From assembly GCA_035293845.1 (NCBI GenBank), contig DATGMB010000002.1:1-16198 (forward strand): 16,198 nt of DNA, given 5' to 3'. The notes under the pieces are model-generated. The model ran no database searches, had not been told where the DNA came from, and worked only from the letters and a program-made list of their open reading frames with translations. This document shows, in pieces, positions 6,085 through 15,566 of this stretch; position 1 is the first letter of the stretch, and each line of letters begins with the position of its first letter. The position numbers and the translations under genes are program-made. The stretch comes from DATGMB01 sp035293845. GTDB taxonomy: Bacteria; Acidobacteriota; Terriglobia; Bryobacterales; Bryobacteraceae.

Positions 6085-7368
6085 TTACACCGCCGCCTTC
6101 TCCAGCGCCGCCGGGATCTCCGGATTCCGCATCAACCACTTCCACACATTGCCGCTGCGCAGGTTTTCCGCGGAGAGCAGCGTGATGCCGATGTCGAGCC
6201 CCAGCACGTCCGGCGATACCCAGCCGGTGGTGGGATGGAAGGCGTCGGTGAAACCGTACCGGCCGTAGATCTTCGCGCCGTATTTCTCCTGCATCGCACG
6301 CAACGCGGGAATGCAGATGTCCGGCGCGAACATCAGCGAGCCGGCGGGAGCGCACGGGACGACCGTGCCGTCGATGGCTTTGTTGCGCGGCGGGCCGCCC
6401 CAGGCCTTGTAGCCGTGCTCGCTGTTGGAGCTGGTAATTCCCCAGATATTGGCCGAATAACCCGGGAATTCGGCGGCCAGATCGATGCAAAACTGCCGAT
6501 GCGCGCGGGTGGCGAGGATCGAATTCTGGAACCAGTCGATCTTGCTATCGCGCTGCTCCCGGCGTCCGCGGTAATCGACGAAGGCGTGCGAATACTGGTG
6601 CGTAAACAGCGGCGAGCGGCCGATGAAGCGGTAATCGCCGTAGACGTTTTCGGGCCGCTCCCAGGCGTACCAGGATTCGGCGGGAATCGGCGACGTGGGC
6701 GAGCCGATGCCAAGCAGGTAGATGATCGTGAACTCGCTGTAGCGAGCCCAGCGGGCTTTGAGGAAGCCGGCCTCGGGCGTCCAGCCGTGCGAAAGGAGCA
6801 GCGGATCGCCGTTCAGCATCCACTGGAAATCCATCCGCTCGTAGATGCGGGTCGCGAGGCGGCGGATCTCGTCGTCATCCTGGAAATACCCGCGGGCGGT
6901 GAGAATACCGCCCATCAAGAGCGCCGTATCGATGGAGGAAAGCTCGCTCTTTTTGGCGCTGTCCTGGAGGACGCCGGTGCGCTCGCCGGTGCGCACATTC
7001 ATCCAATGGAAAAACCAGCCTTTGTGCTGCGGGGCGTGGTCGGCGAAGAAAGCGAGCGCGTTGCGCACGCGCCGGCGAGCCTCGGCGGGTGCCACCCAAG
7101 CGCGCTCGGCCGCGATGCACCAGCCCGCCAGACCGAAGCCGGTGACCGCGATGCTGCCGATATCGCGCCGGTTTTCGGCGTAGGGCGCGCCATCGGCCCG
7201 GGCGCGGCCGCGCGCCATGCCGGTATCGGGGTCGGTATAGTCTCGGAAGTACTCGAACGAGCGGCGCGAGAGATCCTCGAGGAAGCGGTCATCGTCCTTC
7301 GAGACGGCGGCGGAGGAGGAGGCGAGGGCGCCGCAGGTCGCGGCGAGCATGGCTCTGCGGGTAAGCAT
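6085..7368 (-). CDS. GH144-type beta-1,2-glucanase / glucoamylase-like protein (PF10091 family), exported
   Basis: This 427-residue protein has the (alpha/alpha)6 fold of the Glycoamylase domain family, whose characterised members include GH144 endo-beta-1,2-glucanases. Family features seen are FLEDLSRRSFEYFRDYTDP (about 29-47), KKSELSSIDTALLMGGIL (139-156), SHGWTPEAGFLKARW (193-207), YSEFTIIYLLGIGSPTSPIP (210-229), TSSNSEHGYKAWGG (312-325) and GFTDAFHPTTGW (372-383). Acidic residues near 199 and 212 are candidates for substrate hydrolysis. The N-terminus LTRRAMLAATCGALASSSAA looks like a short Tat or Sec signal, so it probably acts in the periplasm or outside. The ATG at 7366-7368 places this signal at the very start. 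It is transcribed from a strong promoter with a LacI-type operator and is divergent from the lacI-family gene. Exact linkage specificity is not proven. Confidence 0.88.
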   Translation of the reverse strand: MLTRRAMLAATCGALASSSAAVSKDDDRFLEDLSRRSFEYFRDYTDPDTGMARGRARADGAPYAENRRDIGSIAVTGFGLAGWCIAAERAWVAPAEARRRVRNALAFFADHAPQHKGWFFHWMNVRTGERTGVLQDSAKKSELSSIDTALLMGGILTARGYFQDDDEIRRLATRIYERMDFQWMLNGDPLLLSHGWTPEAGFLKARWARYSEFTIIYLLGIGSPTSPIPAESWYAWERPENVYGDYRFIGRSPLFTHQYSHAFVDYRGRREQRDSKIDWFQNSILATRAHRQFCIDLAAEFPGYSANIWGITSSNSEHGYKAWGGPPRNKAIDGTVVPCAPAGSLMFAPDICIPALRAMQEKYGAKIYGRYGFTDAFHPTTGWVSPDVLGLDIGITLLSAENLRSGNVWKWLMRNPEIPAALEKAAV

Positions 7369-7429
7369 ATCGTGTCTTTTGCAGTTGCGCCGGACCGCGG
7401 GCGCTCCGGGCATCGGCTTCCGGTGTTGG

Positions 7430-7443
7430 GTAAAACGTTTTAC
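7430..7443. promoter_or_regulatory. LacI-family operator, perfect 14-base palindrome GTAAAACGTTTTAC
   Basis: The palindrome is perfect and has a central CG step, the hallmark of LacI/GalR-family operators, where a hinge-helix leucine intercalates. It begins 4 bases downstream of the -10 element of the glucanase promoter, so it covers the expected start of transcription and would repress by steric block. The divergently encoded LacI-type protein is the obvious ligand. AT-rich arms stand out from the GC-rich surroundings. Confidence 0.85.
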
Positions 7444-7447
7444 GGAA

Positions 7448-7476
7448 AATGTAACCCACGCGCGGATGGGTGTCAA
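7448..7476 (-). promoter_or_regulatory. Sigma-70 promoter of the glucanase gene
   Basis: On the minus strand, TTGACA (7476-7471) is followed after exactly 17 bases by TACATT (7453-7448). This is a consensus -35, optimal spacing, and four of six -10 positions. Transcription would start near 7441, inside the LacI-type palindrome, leaving a leader of about 73 bases before the glucanase ATG. Confidence 0.8.
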
Positions 7477-7480
7477 GGCG

Positions 7481-7509
7481 TTGCGTCCGCGGCCGGGATG
7501 TGGCACACT
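7481..7509 (+). promoter_or_regulatory. Predicted promoter of the lacI-family gene
   Basis: TTGCGT (7481-7486), a 17-base spacer and CACACT (7504-7509) form a moderate sigma-70 promoter. The start site would fall at about 7516, directly at the GTG start codon at 7517, implying a leaderless transcript. Its -35 lies only 4 bases from the -35 of the opposing glucanase promoter. Confidence 0.45.
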
Positions 7510-7516
7510 CGCGGCA

Positions 7517-8548
7517 GTGGCATCGAAACGGGAATCGAGTCGCTCCCCCAGCCTGCGGGAGCTCGGAAAACATCTGGGCCTCTCCCCCACCACGGTATCG
7601 TTGGTGCTCAACGGCTCGCCCGCGGCGGCGTCCATTCCCAAGGAGACGCAGGAGCGCATTTTTCTTGCGGCCAAGCGCTTCAATTATCGCCCGAATTTCT
7701 TCGCCCGCTCGCTGCGCTCGCAGCGCACCTACCTGGTCGGCGTCATGGTGCCGGAGCTGGCGGAAGGCTACGCATCGCTGGTGCTTTCCGGCATCGAGGA
7801 GTGCCTGCTGGAGCGCGGCTTCGTCTATCTGGTCACCAGCCACCGCCATAAACCCGATCTCCTGGAACGCGCCCCGCGCCTGCTCTATGAGCGCTGCGTG
7901 GAAGGCGTGATCGCGGTGGATACGCCGCTCGGCGGCCCGCTGCCGGTGCCGGCGGTGACGGTCTCGGGCCATCAGCGCATCCGCGGCGTGACGAACATCG
8001 TTCTCGACCACGACCGCGCCGCCGAGCTCGGGCTGCGCCACCTGCTTGAACTGGGCCATCGCCGCATCGCCTTTCTGCAGGGGCAGGCGTTCAGCTCGGA
8101 TTCCGAAGTCCGCTGGAACGCGATCCGCGCCGCGGCCGGCCGGCTGCAACTCGAGATCGACGACCGCCTGGTCCTGCGGCTGGAGGGCGATTCTCCGTCC
8201 CCGCAGACCGGCTACTGCGCCACGCGCCGGCTGATCGGCGCGGGCCTTGGGTTCAGCGCGCTGTGGTCGTTCAACGACATCTCCGCCATCGGCGCCGTCC
8301 GGGCGTTGATCGAAAGCGGCCGCCGCGTGCCTGAGGATGTCTCCGTGCTGGGCTTTGATGACGTCATGAGCGCGGGCTTCCACAATCCGTCGCTGACGAC
8401 GGTGCGGCAGCCGCTGGCGCGCATGGGCTTCGTGGCGGCCGAAACGCTTCTCGATCGGATCGCCCACCCGGAGGCGGACGAACCCTGCGAACAGAGCCTG
8501 GAGCCGGAGCTCGTGGTGCGCGAATCGACTGCCCCGAGTCCAGAGTGA
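7517..8548 (+). CDS. LacI/GalR-family transcriptional repressor
   Basis: This 343-residue regulator has an N-terminal helix-turn-helix (about residues 12-33, SLRELGKHLGLSPTTVSLVLNG). The hinge helix YRPNFFARSLRS (57-68) has Leu66 placed like the DNA-intercalating leucine of LacI. A periplasmic-binding-protein-like sugar-sensing domain follows (about 72-335), with typical segments YLVGVMVPELAEGYASLVLSG, GHRRIAFLQG, ALWSFNDISAIGAVRAL and VSVLGFDD. It probably represses the divergent glucanase gene through the palindrome at 7430-7443 and is released by a sugar ligand. The GTG at 7517 is chosen because it gives the usual short arm before the helix-turn-helix and follows a -10-like element; longer upstream extensions run through the intergenic promoter. 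Its last 4 bases overlap the MFS gene (GTGA), so the two are co-translated. Confidence 0.92.
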   Translation: MASKRESSRSPSLRELGKHLGLSPTTVSLVLNGSPAAASIPKETQERIFLAAKRFNYRPNFFARSLRSQRTYLVGVMVPELAEGYASLVLSGIEECLLERGFVYLVTSHRHKPDLLERAPRLLYERCVEGVIAVDTPLGGPLPVPAVTVSGHQRIRGVTNIVLDHDRAAELGLRHLLELGHRRIAFLQGQAFSSDSEVRWNAIRAAAGRLQLEIDDRLVLRLEGDSPSPQTGYCATRRLIGAGLGFSALWSFNDISAIGAVRALIESGRRVPEDVSVLGFDDVMSAGFHNPSLTTVRQPLARMGFVAAETLLDRIAHPEADEPCEQSLEPELVVRESTAPSPE

Positions 8549-9657
8549 AGCGGATCTACTTAGCGTTCGTTCTGACCGGAGTGGCGACCACCATGCTCGG
8601 GCCGCTGATGCCGGGGTTCGAATTGCGATGGGGGCTGGACGACGCGCGCGCCGGGCTGTTGTTCGCGGCGCAGTTTCTGGCGTCGGTCGGGCTTTCGGCG
8701 GCGGCGCCGGCGCTGGGGAAATGGCTCGGGTACCGGCGCGCCGTGGCGATAGGGCTGGCGCTGGTGGCGGCGGGCACGGCGGGGTGCATGACGCCATCCT
8801 GGCCCCTGGCGCTGGGCGCGGTGGCGCTGTACGGCTGCGGGCTGGGGGTGGCCGTGACCGGGTCGAACCTCGCAATCGCGGCCGTTTCCGGCGGCCGCAG
8901 CGCGCGCGGGCTCCTCTGGCTGAATATGTGCTGGAGCATTGGAGCGGTGGCGGCGCCGGCGCTGGTGGCGAAGCTCGGACCGGCCTTTCTTCCTGCGGTG
9001 GCGGCGGGTTTCGCGGCTCTGGCGCTCACGGTCGGGGTGCGAGGCGCGAACCCGCGTTTCGCGCCGGCAAGCCCGGGCGGCGAGCCGGCGGGTTTGCCGC
9101 ACTTCCGCTTCGCGCTGGTGCTGTTCCTGTACGTCGGAGTGGAGACGGCGGTCTCCGGCTGGGTTTCCACCTACGCCTCGCGCAGCGCGGCGGCTGCGGG
9201 GCTGTGGGCGGTGCTGCCGGCCATATTCTGGTCCGCGATCCTCGCGGGCCGCGCGGCGTCGCCGCTCGCTTTGAACCGGCTGCCACCGCGAACGCTGGCG
9301 CCCGTGGGCCTCGGCCTCGCGATGCTGGGCGCCGGTGCGCTCTTAAGCGGCGCGGGTGCCGGCGCCATGGTCGCGGGCAGCATCCTGGCGGGTTTCGGGA
9401 TGGCCCCGGTCTTTCCGGTGGTGGTTGCGGAGTACGCCGACCTTTCGGGCGGCGCCGTCTCCGGCCTCGTATTTTCCGCCGCAGGACTTGGCGGCGCCGC
9501 GATCCCGGCGCTGGTGGGCGCGGTCTCGACGGCCTCCGGCAGCCTGCGCGTCGGACTGGCGTCGGCGGTCATGTGGATTCCCGCGATCCTCGCCGTGCAT
9601 GCGGGGCTCGGCGCGGCACCCCCGGGCCACACCGCGGGTTTACGGTCACGCCTCTGA
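8545..9657 (+). CDS. MFS transporter, FucP-like sugar permease
   Basis: This 370-residue inner-membrane protein has about twelve hydrophobic helices, for example residues 3-23, 33-53, 107-130, 187-208 and 270-300. A short Major Facilitator loop GKWLGYRRAVA lies between helices 2 and 3. The seventh helix contains YVGVETAVSGWVSTYA, the pattern of FucP and GlcP-like sugar:proton symporters, which supports sugar import. The protein is shorter than typical FucP. The GTG start overlaps the end of the lacI-family gene by 4 bases, a classical coupling arrangement, so regulator and transporter form one operon. By context it would import a product of the neighbouring exported glucanase. The 3' end overlaps the convergent kinase gene by 12 bases. 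Confidence 0.87.
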   Translation: MKRIYLAFVLTGVATTMLGPLMPGFELRWGLDDARAGLLFAAQFLASVGLSAAAPALGKWLGYRRAVAIGLALVAAGTAGCMTPSWPLALGAVALYGCGLGVAVTGSNLAIAAVSGGRSARGLLWLNMCWSIGAVAAPALVAKLGPAFLPAVAAGFAALALTVGVRGANPRFAPASPGGEPAGLPHFRFALVLFLYVGVETAVSGWVSTYASRSAAAAGLWAVLPAIFWSAILAGRAASPLALNRLPPRTLAPVGLGLAMLGAGALLSGAGAGAMVAGSILAGFGMAPVFPVVVAEYADLSGGAVSGLVFSAAGLGGAAIPALVGAVSTASGSLRVGLASAVMWIPAILAVHAGLGAAPPGHTAGLRSRL

Positions 9658-12168
9658 TTGCGCCGGTCGCGCCGCAGCGGCGGGAGGCAGCCAGCGGCGC
9701 AGAGCTTCGGCGAGCTCCTGGCGGGTGACCGGCTTCCGCACGTAGTCGTCCATGCCGGCCTGCAGGCAGTTTTCGCGCGAGCCTTCCATGGCTTCGGCGG
9801 TCATGGCGATAATGGGCACGCGGCGGCCGCCGTTTTCGCGGCGGCGGATCTCAGCCGTAGCAGCGTAGCCGTCCATTTCCGGCATGTGGCAATCCATGAA
9901 GATGAGGTCGTACGGGAGCATCTCGACCATTTCGACGGCCTCCTTGCCGTTCGCGGCGATATCGGCGCGGAGCCCCATCTTCTCCAGCATGCGCGCCGCC
10001 ACCTTCTGGTTCACCACGTTATCCTCGGCGACGAGGACGCGCAGACCGGCGCCCGCATAGGTGGGGGCTTCGGCCGGCTGTGGCGCGGAGTCCGCGGGGG
10101 CCGCGGCCGGGGTCCGGTGCGACCACGCGGTCGACATGGCGTTGAGAAGCTGCGACTGGCGGACCGGCTTGACCAGCGACGCATCCACCGGAACCGGATC
10201 CCCGCTGCGCAGCTCGCCGATATGCCCGATGGAGGTCAGCAGGATCACCACCGTCTGGCCCAGGCTGGGATCGGCCTTAATGGCGGCAGCGACCGCCGCG
10301 CCGTCCATGACGGGCATCTGGTAGTCGAGCAGCACGAAATCATAGGGGTCGCCAGCCTCGAAGGCGGCGCGCAGCTCGGCCAGCGCCGGCTCGCCCGAGG
10401 CGAAGCTGCGGCAGCGCATGTGCCAACTGGCAATCTGCTCGTCGAGGACGCGCCGGTTCACCTCGTTATCATCGACGATCAGCACGCGCCGGCCGCGGAG
10501 TTCGGAAAGCGGCGCCGGCTCCGGCCGCGCCTCGGCATCAAGCTCCAGCGGCAGCGTGAACCAGAACGTGGAGCCTTCGCCCGGCTTGCTTTCGACGCCG
10601 ATCAAGCCGCCCATCAGGGTGACGAGCTGCTTCGAAATCGCGAGGCCCAGTCCGGTGCCGCCGTACTTGCGCGTCGTGCCGCTATCCACCTGGCTGAATT
10701 TTTCGAAAATCAGCCCCTGCATCTCCGGGGCGATGCCTACGCCGGTATCCTCGACGGCGACGCGCATGACCGCGCGGCGGCCCTCCTGCCCGACGCGGGT
10801 CACGGCGACCAGCACATGGCCGTGCTCCGTGAATTTGACCGCGTTACCGATCAGGTTCGTGAGCACCTGCCGGATCCGGCCGGAGTCCCCGATGAAATAC
10901 CGCGGCAGCGAGGGCGAATAATGCAGCACCAGGTCGAGCTTGCGCTCTTCGGCGCGCGGCGCCAGGATCTCCTGCACCTCTTCGATCACGGTCCGCAGAT
11001 CGAAGGGCGAGGATTCGACGATCAGCTTGCCGGCCTCGATCTTGGAGAAATCGAGGATGTCGTTGATGACGTTCAGCAGGCTTTCGGCGGAGCAGCGCAC
11101 TGTCTCGGCAAATTCCCGCTGTTCGGCGGTCAGGTTGCTATCGAGCAGCAGGCCGGTCATGCCGATGACGCCGTTCATTGGAGTGCGGATCTCGTGGCTC
11201 ATGGCGGCCAGAAACGCGCTTTTTGCATAGCTGGCGGCCTCCGCCTGGCGCTGCGCCGCGCGCAGGCGGCGGGCGAGCAGGATGGTCGCGCCCAGCGTGG
11301 GAACGAGGATGGCAAGGAGGACCAGGAACACGAGCGAGTAAAAGCGCGCCCGCCGGTAGAGGAAAACGGTGTTGACCTCCTGCGTGAGCTTGGTGTTGAA
11401 GCGCAGGTCGACCACCGCCAGCTCGCCTTCATCGGCCAGGGCGCCGATTTCATCGCGCAATCGATCGGCGGCGCGGACGGCATCGGCGCGATGGAGATCG
11501 GCGCCGACCGCGAACCAGAAGGCAGCGCCCTCAATCGGCAGTGTGCGGAGCGTCCCCGCCGGGCAGTCCGGCAGGGCGATGCTGGCGAAAACGTTGAGCG
11601 ACACCAGCCCGCCCGCCACCGTTCCCTTGCAGACGGCATCGATCGCGTCCGAGACCGTCGCGACCGGCACGACGGTCGAGGCGCGCAGGTACTGCCGGGC
11701 GATCCGCCCATCGCTCGAGATGCGGCTCACCGCGATTTTCTGCCCGGCGAGCGCGGAAGCATCCGCCGCCGGCAGATGCGCCGGGACGAGCAGGCTATAC
11801 GTCATGCGGGCGTATGGCGCGCTGATGTAGATCAGGCCGTGCCGCTCGGGAAGATCCGCGACGACGGGCCACAGGTCCACGGCGCCGGTCTCGAGAGCTT
11901 GTTCCGGGCCTTGCGGCGAAAAGACCCATTGCAGCCGGATGCCCAGCCGCCGCGCGGCCATATTCAGCATCTCGACCGCCGGACCATCGGCCTGCCCGTC
12001 GCGGCCGGGGAAATGATACGGCGGCGAATTCTGAAATCCGACTTTCAGGGTGCGATCGATCGGGCGCGGCGCCGCGGCCAGCCATCCTCCGGCGGCAATG
12101 GCGGCAATCGCCAGTAGGGCGACCGCAAGACGGTGCCTGCTGCGGCCGGTTTGGAGACCCGATCCCAT
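9646..12168 (-). CDS. Hybrid sensor histidine kinase with periplasmic SBP3 domain and two receiver domains
   Basis: Domain order in the 840 residues: membrane anchor (about 13-33), one periplasmic solute-binding family 3 domain (about 40-255, LKVGFQNSPPYHF onward), second membrane helix (277-300), HisKA with phospho-His325 (SHEIRTPMNG), HATPase (N438, N442; DTGVGIAPE; GGTGLGLAIS), receiver 1 (DD566-567, phospho-Asp615, Lys667) and receiver 2 (ED715-716, phospho-Asp759, Lys812). All catalytic residues are intact. It would sense a small periplasmic ligand and pass phosphate to its receivers. There is no Hpt or output domain, so a separate phosphotransfer partner is needed and none is in the window. 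Cys180 and Cys202 could form a periplasmic disulfide. The ATG at 12168 is chosen; an in-frame TTG at 12180 adds four residues. TACAAT (12200-12195, minus) is a likely -10 element. Confidence 0.93.
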   Translation of the reverse strand: MGSGLQTGRSRHRLAVALLAIAAIAAGGWLAAAPRPIDRTLKVGFQNSPPYHFPGRDGQADGPAVEMLNMAARRLGIRLQWVFSPQGPEQALETGAVDLWPVVADLPERHGLIYISAPYARMTYSLLVPAHLPAADASALAGQKIAVSRISSDGRIARQYLRASTVVPVATVSDAIDAVCKGTVAGGLVSLNVFASIALPDCPAGTLRTLPIEGAAFWFAVGADLHRADAVRAADRLRDEIGALADEGELAVVDLRFNTKLTQEVNTVFLYRRARFYSLVFLVLLAILVPTLGATILLARRLRAAQRQAEAASYAKSAFLAAMSHEIRTPMNGVIGMTGLLLDSNLTAEQREFAETVRCSAESLLNVINDILDFSKIEAGKLIVESSPFDLRTVIEEVQEILAPRAEERKLDLVLHYSPSLPRYFIGDSGRIRQVLTNLIGNAVKFTEHGHVLVAVTRVGQEGRRAVMRVAVEDTGVGIAPEMQGLIFEKFSQVDSGTTRKYGGTGLGLAISKQLVTLMGGLIGVESKPGEGSTFWFTLPLELDAEARPEPAPLSELRGRRVLIVDDNEVNRRVLDEQIASWHMRCRSFASGEPALAELRAAFEAGDPYDFVLLDYQMPVMDGAAVAAAIKADPSLGQTVVILLTSIGHIGELRSGDPVPVDASLVKPVRQSQLLNAMSTAWSHRTPAAAPADSAPQPAEAPTYAGAGLRVLVAEDNVVNQKVAARMLEKMGLRADIAANGKEAVEMVEMLPYDLIFMDCHMPEMDGYAATAEIRRRENGGRRVPIIAMTAEAMEGSRENCLQAGMDDYVRKPVTRQELAEALRRWLPPAAAARPAQSEA

Positions 12169-12194
12169 TACGATTTTCAAATGCTATTCAGGGA

Positions 12195-12200
12195 ATTGTA
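12195..12200 (-). promoter_or_regulatory. -10 element of the hybrid kinase gene
   Basis: On the minus strand the hexamer reads TACAAT, matching five of six consensus positions. Transcription would start near 12188, giving a leader of about 20 bases to the ATG at 12168. No good -35 hexamer is visible at 17 bases. Confidence 0.5.
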
Positions 12201-12232
12201 GCGTACTTGCATTTGGCCGCTGCGCGCCGTTG

Positions 12233-12238
12233 TATGAT
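12233..12238 (+). promoter_or_regulatory. -10 element of the mannonate-dehydratase-like gene
   Basis: TATGAT matches five of six consensus positions and lies 17 bases before the ATG at 12256, upstream of a good AGGAG (12246-12250). TTGCAT at 12207-12212 is a possible -35, but its 20-base spacing is long. Confidence 0.45.
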
Positions 12239-12255
12239 CTCCCCCAGGAGATCCC

Positions 12256-13329
12256 ATGAACCGCCGCCGTTTTCTCGCTTCGACCGCCGCTGCGGCAGCC
12301 GTCCGGCCGGCGCCGGCCGCGCCCGCGCCCAATCCGCCGCTGATGAAACTGGGCTGCCAGAGCGCGCCGACCAGCGAAAAGCATGTGGCGTTTCTCGCGC
12401 GCTACGGCGTACGCAACATCTGCGGCTATCCGGAAATTCCCGGCGGCCGCCTCTATGCCACCGTGGACGAGCTGCACCGGATGCAGGAGATCGCGGGCAA
12501 ATTCGGAGTCACGGTCGATTGTGCCGCGCCGCCGTTTCTCACCTCGAGCCATATCGACCGCGAAAAGCATCCCGCCATCATGCTGGCCCAGAGCCCGGAG
12601 CGGGACCGCGACATCGAAGCCCTGCAGACGTTCATCCGCAATTGCGCGGCGGCCGGCATCCCGTCGATCAAGTACAACATGAGCATCCTCGGGGTTCTGC
12701 GGCTCCCGCAGCGCACACCAGGGCGCGGCGACGCCACGTACAGCACCTGGCGCCTCAAGGACGCGCACCCCGCCACGCCGCTAACCCGCGCCGGGCGCGT
12801 CGATGCCGATGCCGCCTGGGAGCGCATCACCTACTTCCTGGAGCGCGTGGTTCCGGTAGCGAATGAATACAAGGTGCGGATCGCCTGCCATCCGCACGAT
12901 CCCGGCGTGCCGCCCGAAGGCTACCAGGGTGTAACACGCGTGCTCGGCACCGTGGACGGGTTGAAGAAGTTTATCAGCATTCACGAAAACCCGTACCACG
13001 GCCTGAATTTCTGCCAGGGAACGGTGTCCGAAATGCTGCGCGACCCCGGCCAGGAGATTTACGACGTGATCCGGTATTTCGGCTCGCGCCAGAAGATCTT
13101 CAACGTGCATTTCCGGAATATCCGCGGCCACCGCGACGATTTCCTGGAGGTGTACCCGGACGAGGGCGACGTCGACTTCGTCAAGGCGATCCAGGTCTAT
13201 CGCGAGGTCGGCTATCCGTACATGCTGATGCCCGACCATGTGCCGCAGGCCCCGGACGATCCCGGCGGGTTGCAATCGTTCGCGTTCTGTTACGGTTATA
13301 TCCGCGGCTTGATCCAATCGCTGGGATAG
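12256..13329 (+). CDS. Mannonate dehydratase-like TIM-barrel protein with Tat signal
   Basis: This 357-residue protein carries hallmark segments of the UxuA mannonate dehydratase family: CHPHDPGVPP (211-220), GLNFCQGTVSEM (249-260), FNVHFRNIRG (282-291), FLEVYPDEGDVD (296-307) and MPDHVP (325-330). These supply the His, Cys253, His285 and Asp327 metal-binding positions. True UxuA removes water from D-mannonate in glucuronate breakdown and is cytoplasmic. Here the N-terminus NRRRFLASTAAAAAV is a twin-arginine signal, so the protein is probably exported folded with its metal. That makes a related sugar-acid dehydratase or isomerase role as likely as strict mannonate dehydratase. The ATG has AGGAG five bases upstream. 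It is divergent from the hybrid kinase gene; co-regulation is possible but unproven. Confidence 0.88.
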   Translation: MNRRRFLASTAAAAAVRPAPAAPAPNPPLMKLGCQSAPTSEKHVAFLARYGVRNICGYPEIPGGRLYATVDELHRMQEIAGKFGVTVDCAAPPFLTSSHIDREKHPAIMLAQSPERDRDIEALQTFIRNCAAAGIPSIKYNMSILGVLRLPQRTPGRGDATYSTWRLKDAHPATPLTRAGRVDADAAWERITYFLERVVPVANEYKVRIACHPHDPGVPPEGYQGVTRVLGTVDGLKKFISIHENPYHGLNFCQGTVSEMLRDPGQEIYDVIRYFGSRQKIFNVHFRNIRGHRDDFLEVYPDEGDVDFVKAIQVYREVGYPYMLMPDHVPQAPDDPGGLQSFAFCYGYIRGLIQSLG

Positions 13330-13370
13330 CGGCCGGACCGGCAATCCGCCTGTTTTCCAGGGCCGGGCGT

Positions 13371-13376
13371 CATAAT
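13371..13376 (+). promoter_or_regulatory. Probable -10 element of the prolyl oligopeptidase gene
   Basis: CATAAT matches five of six -10 positions and lies 18 bases before the GTG start, upstream of a strong GAGGAGGA (13382-13389). No clear -35 element is visible. Confidence 0.4.
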
Positions 13377-13394
13377 AGTCCGAGGAGGACATCC

Positions 13395-15515
<2,121 letters not shown>

Positions 15516-15518
<3 letters not shown>

Positions 15519-15540
15519 CGGTCGCTCTGAGGCACCGCTA
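15516..15540 (+). terminator. Hairpin at the end of the prolyl oligopeptidase gene, weak terminator candidate
   Basis: TAGCGGT (15516-15522) and ACCGCTA (15534-15540) form a perfect 7-base stem with an 11-base loop; the left arm contains the peptidase stop codon. No T-run follows, so a factor-independent terminator is doubtful. The right arm runs into the -10-like region of the next gene. Confidence 0.3.
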
Positions 15541-15553
15541 TATAACGTAAACT
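15541..15553 (+). promoter_or_regulatory. Probable -10 region of the small coiled-coil gene
   Basis: TATAAC (15541-15546) and TAAACT (15548-15553) are -10-like in an AT-rich patch just upstream of the ATG at 15567. AAAGAG (15557-15562) could act as a weak ribosome binding site. No -35 element is assigned. Confidence 0.4.
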
Positions 15554-15566
15554 GAAAAAGAGCCCA

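Noticed and set aside
7369..7516. N-terminal extension of the LacI regulator upstream to about 7349
   Set aside because: The extension reads through the operator and both promoters, and it overlaps the glucanase start. The GTG at 7517 gives the normal arm before the helix-turn-helix.
7369..7683. Upstream extension of the glucanase frame beyond the ATG at 7368
   Set aside because: It would include the promoter and operator and destroy the N-terminal signal peptide placement.
6235..7851. Open frame of 538 codons on the plus strand
   Set aside because: It is antisense to the glucanase, crosses the divergent promoter region and runs into the lacI-family gene in the wrong frame; the composition is Gly/Ala/Arg-rich shadow sequence.
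7289..8875. Open frame of 528 codons on the minus strand
   Set aside because: It is antisense to the LacI regulator and the start of the MFS gene, and has low-complexity Arg/Ala/Pro content.
9658..12117. Open frame of 819 codons on the plus strand
   Set aside because: It lies wholly antisense to the hybrid kinase, whose domains and catalytic residues are unmistakable. The frame is open only because of GC-rich codon bias, and its translation has no recognisable domain.
12169..12180. TTG at 12178-12180 as the start of the hybrid kinase
   Set aside because: It is possible, but neither start has a Shine-Dalgarno sequence. The ATG at 12168 is the stronger codon and the extra four residues add nothing recognisable.
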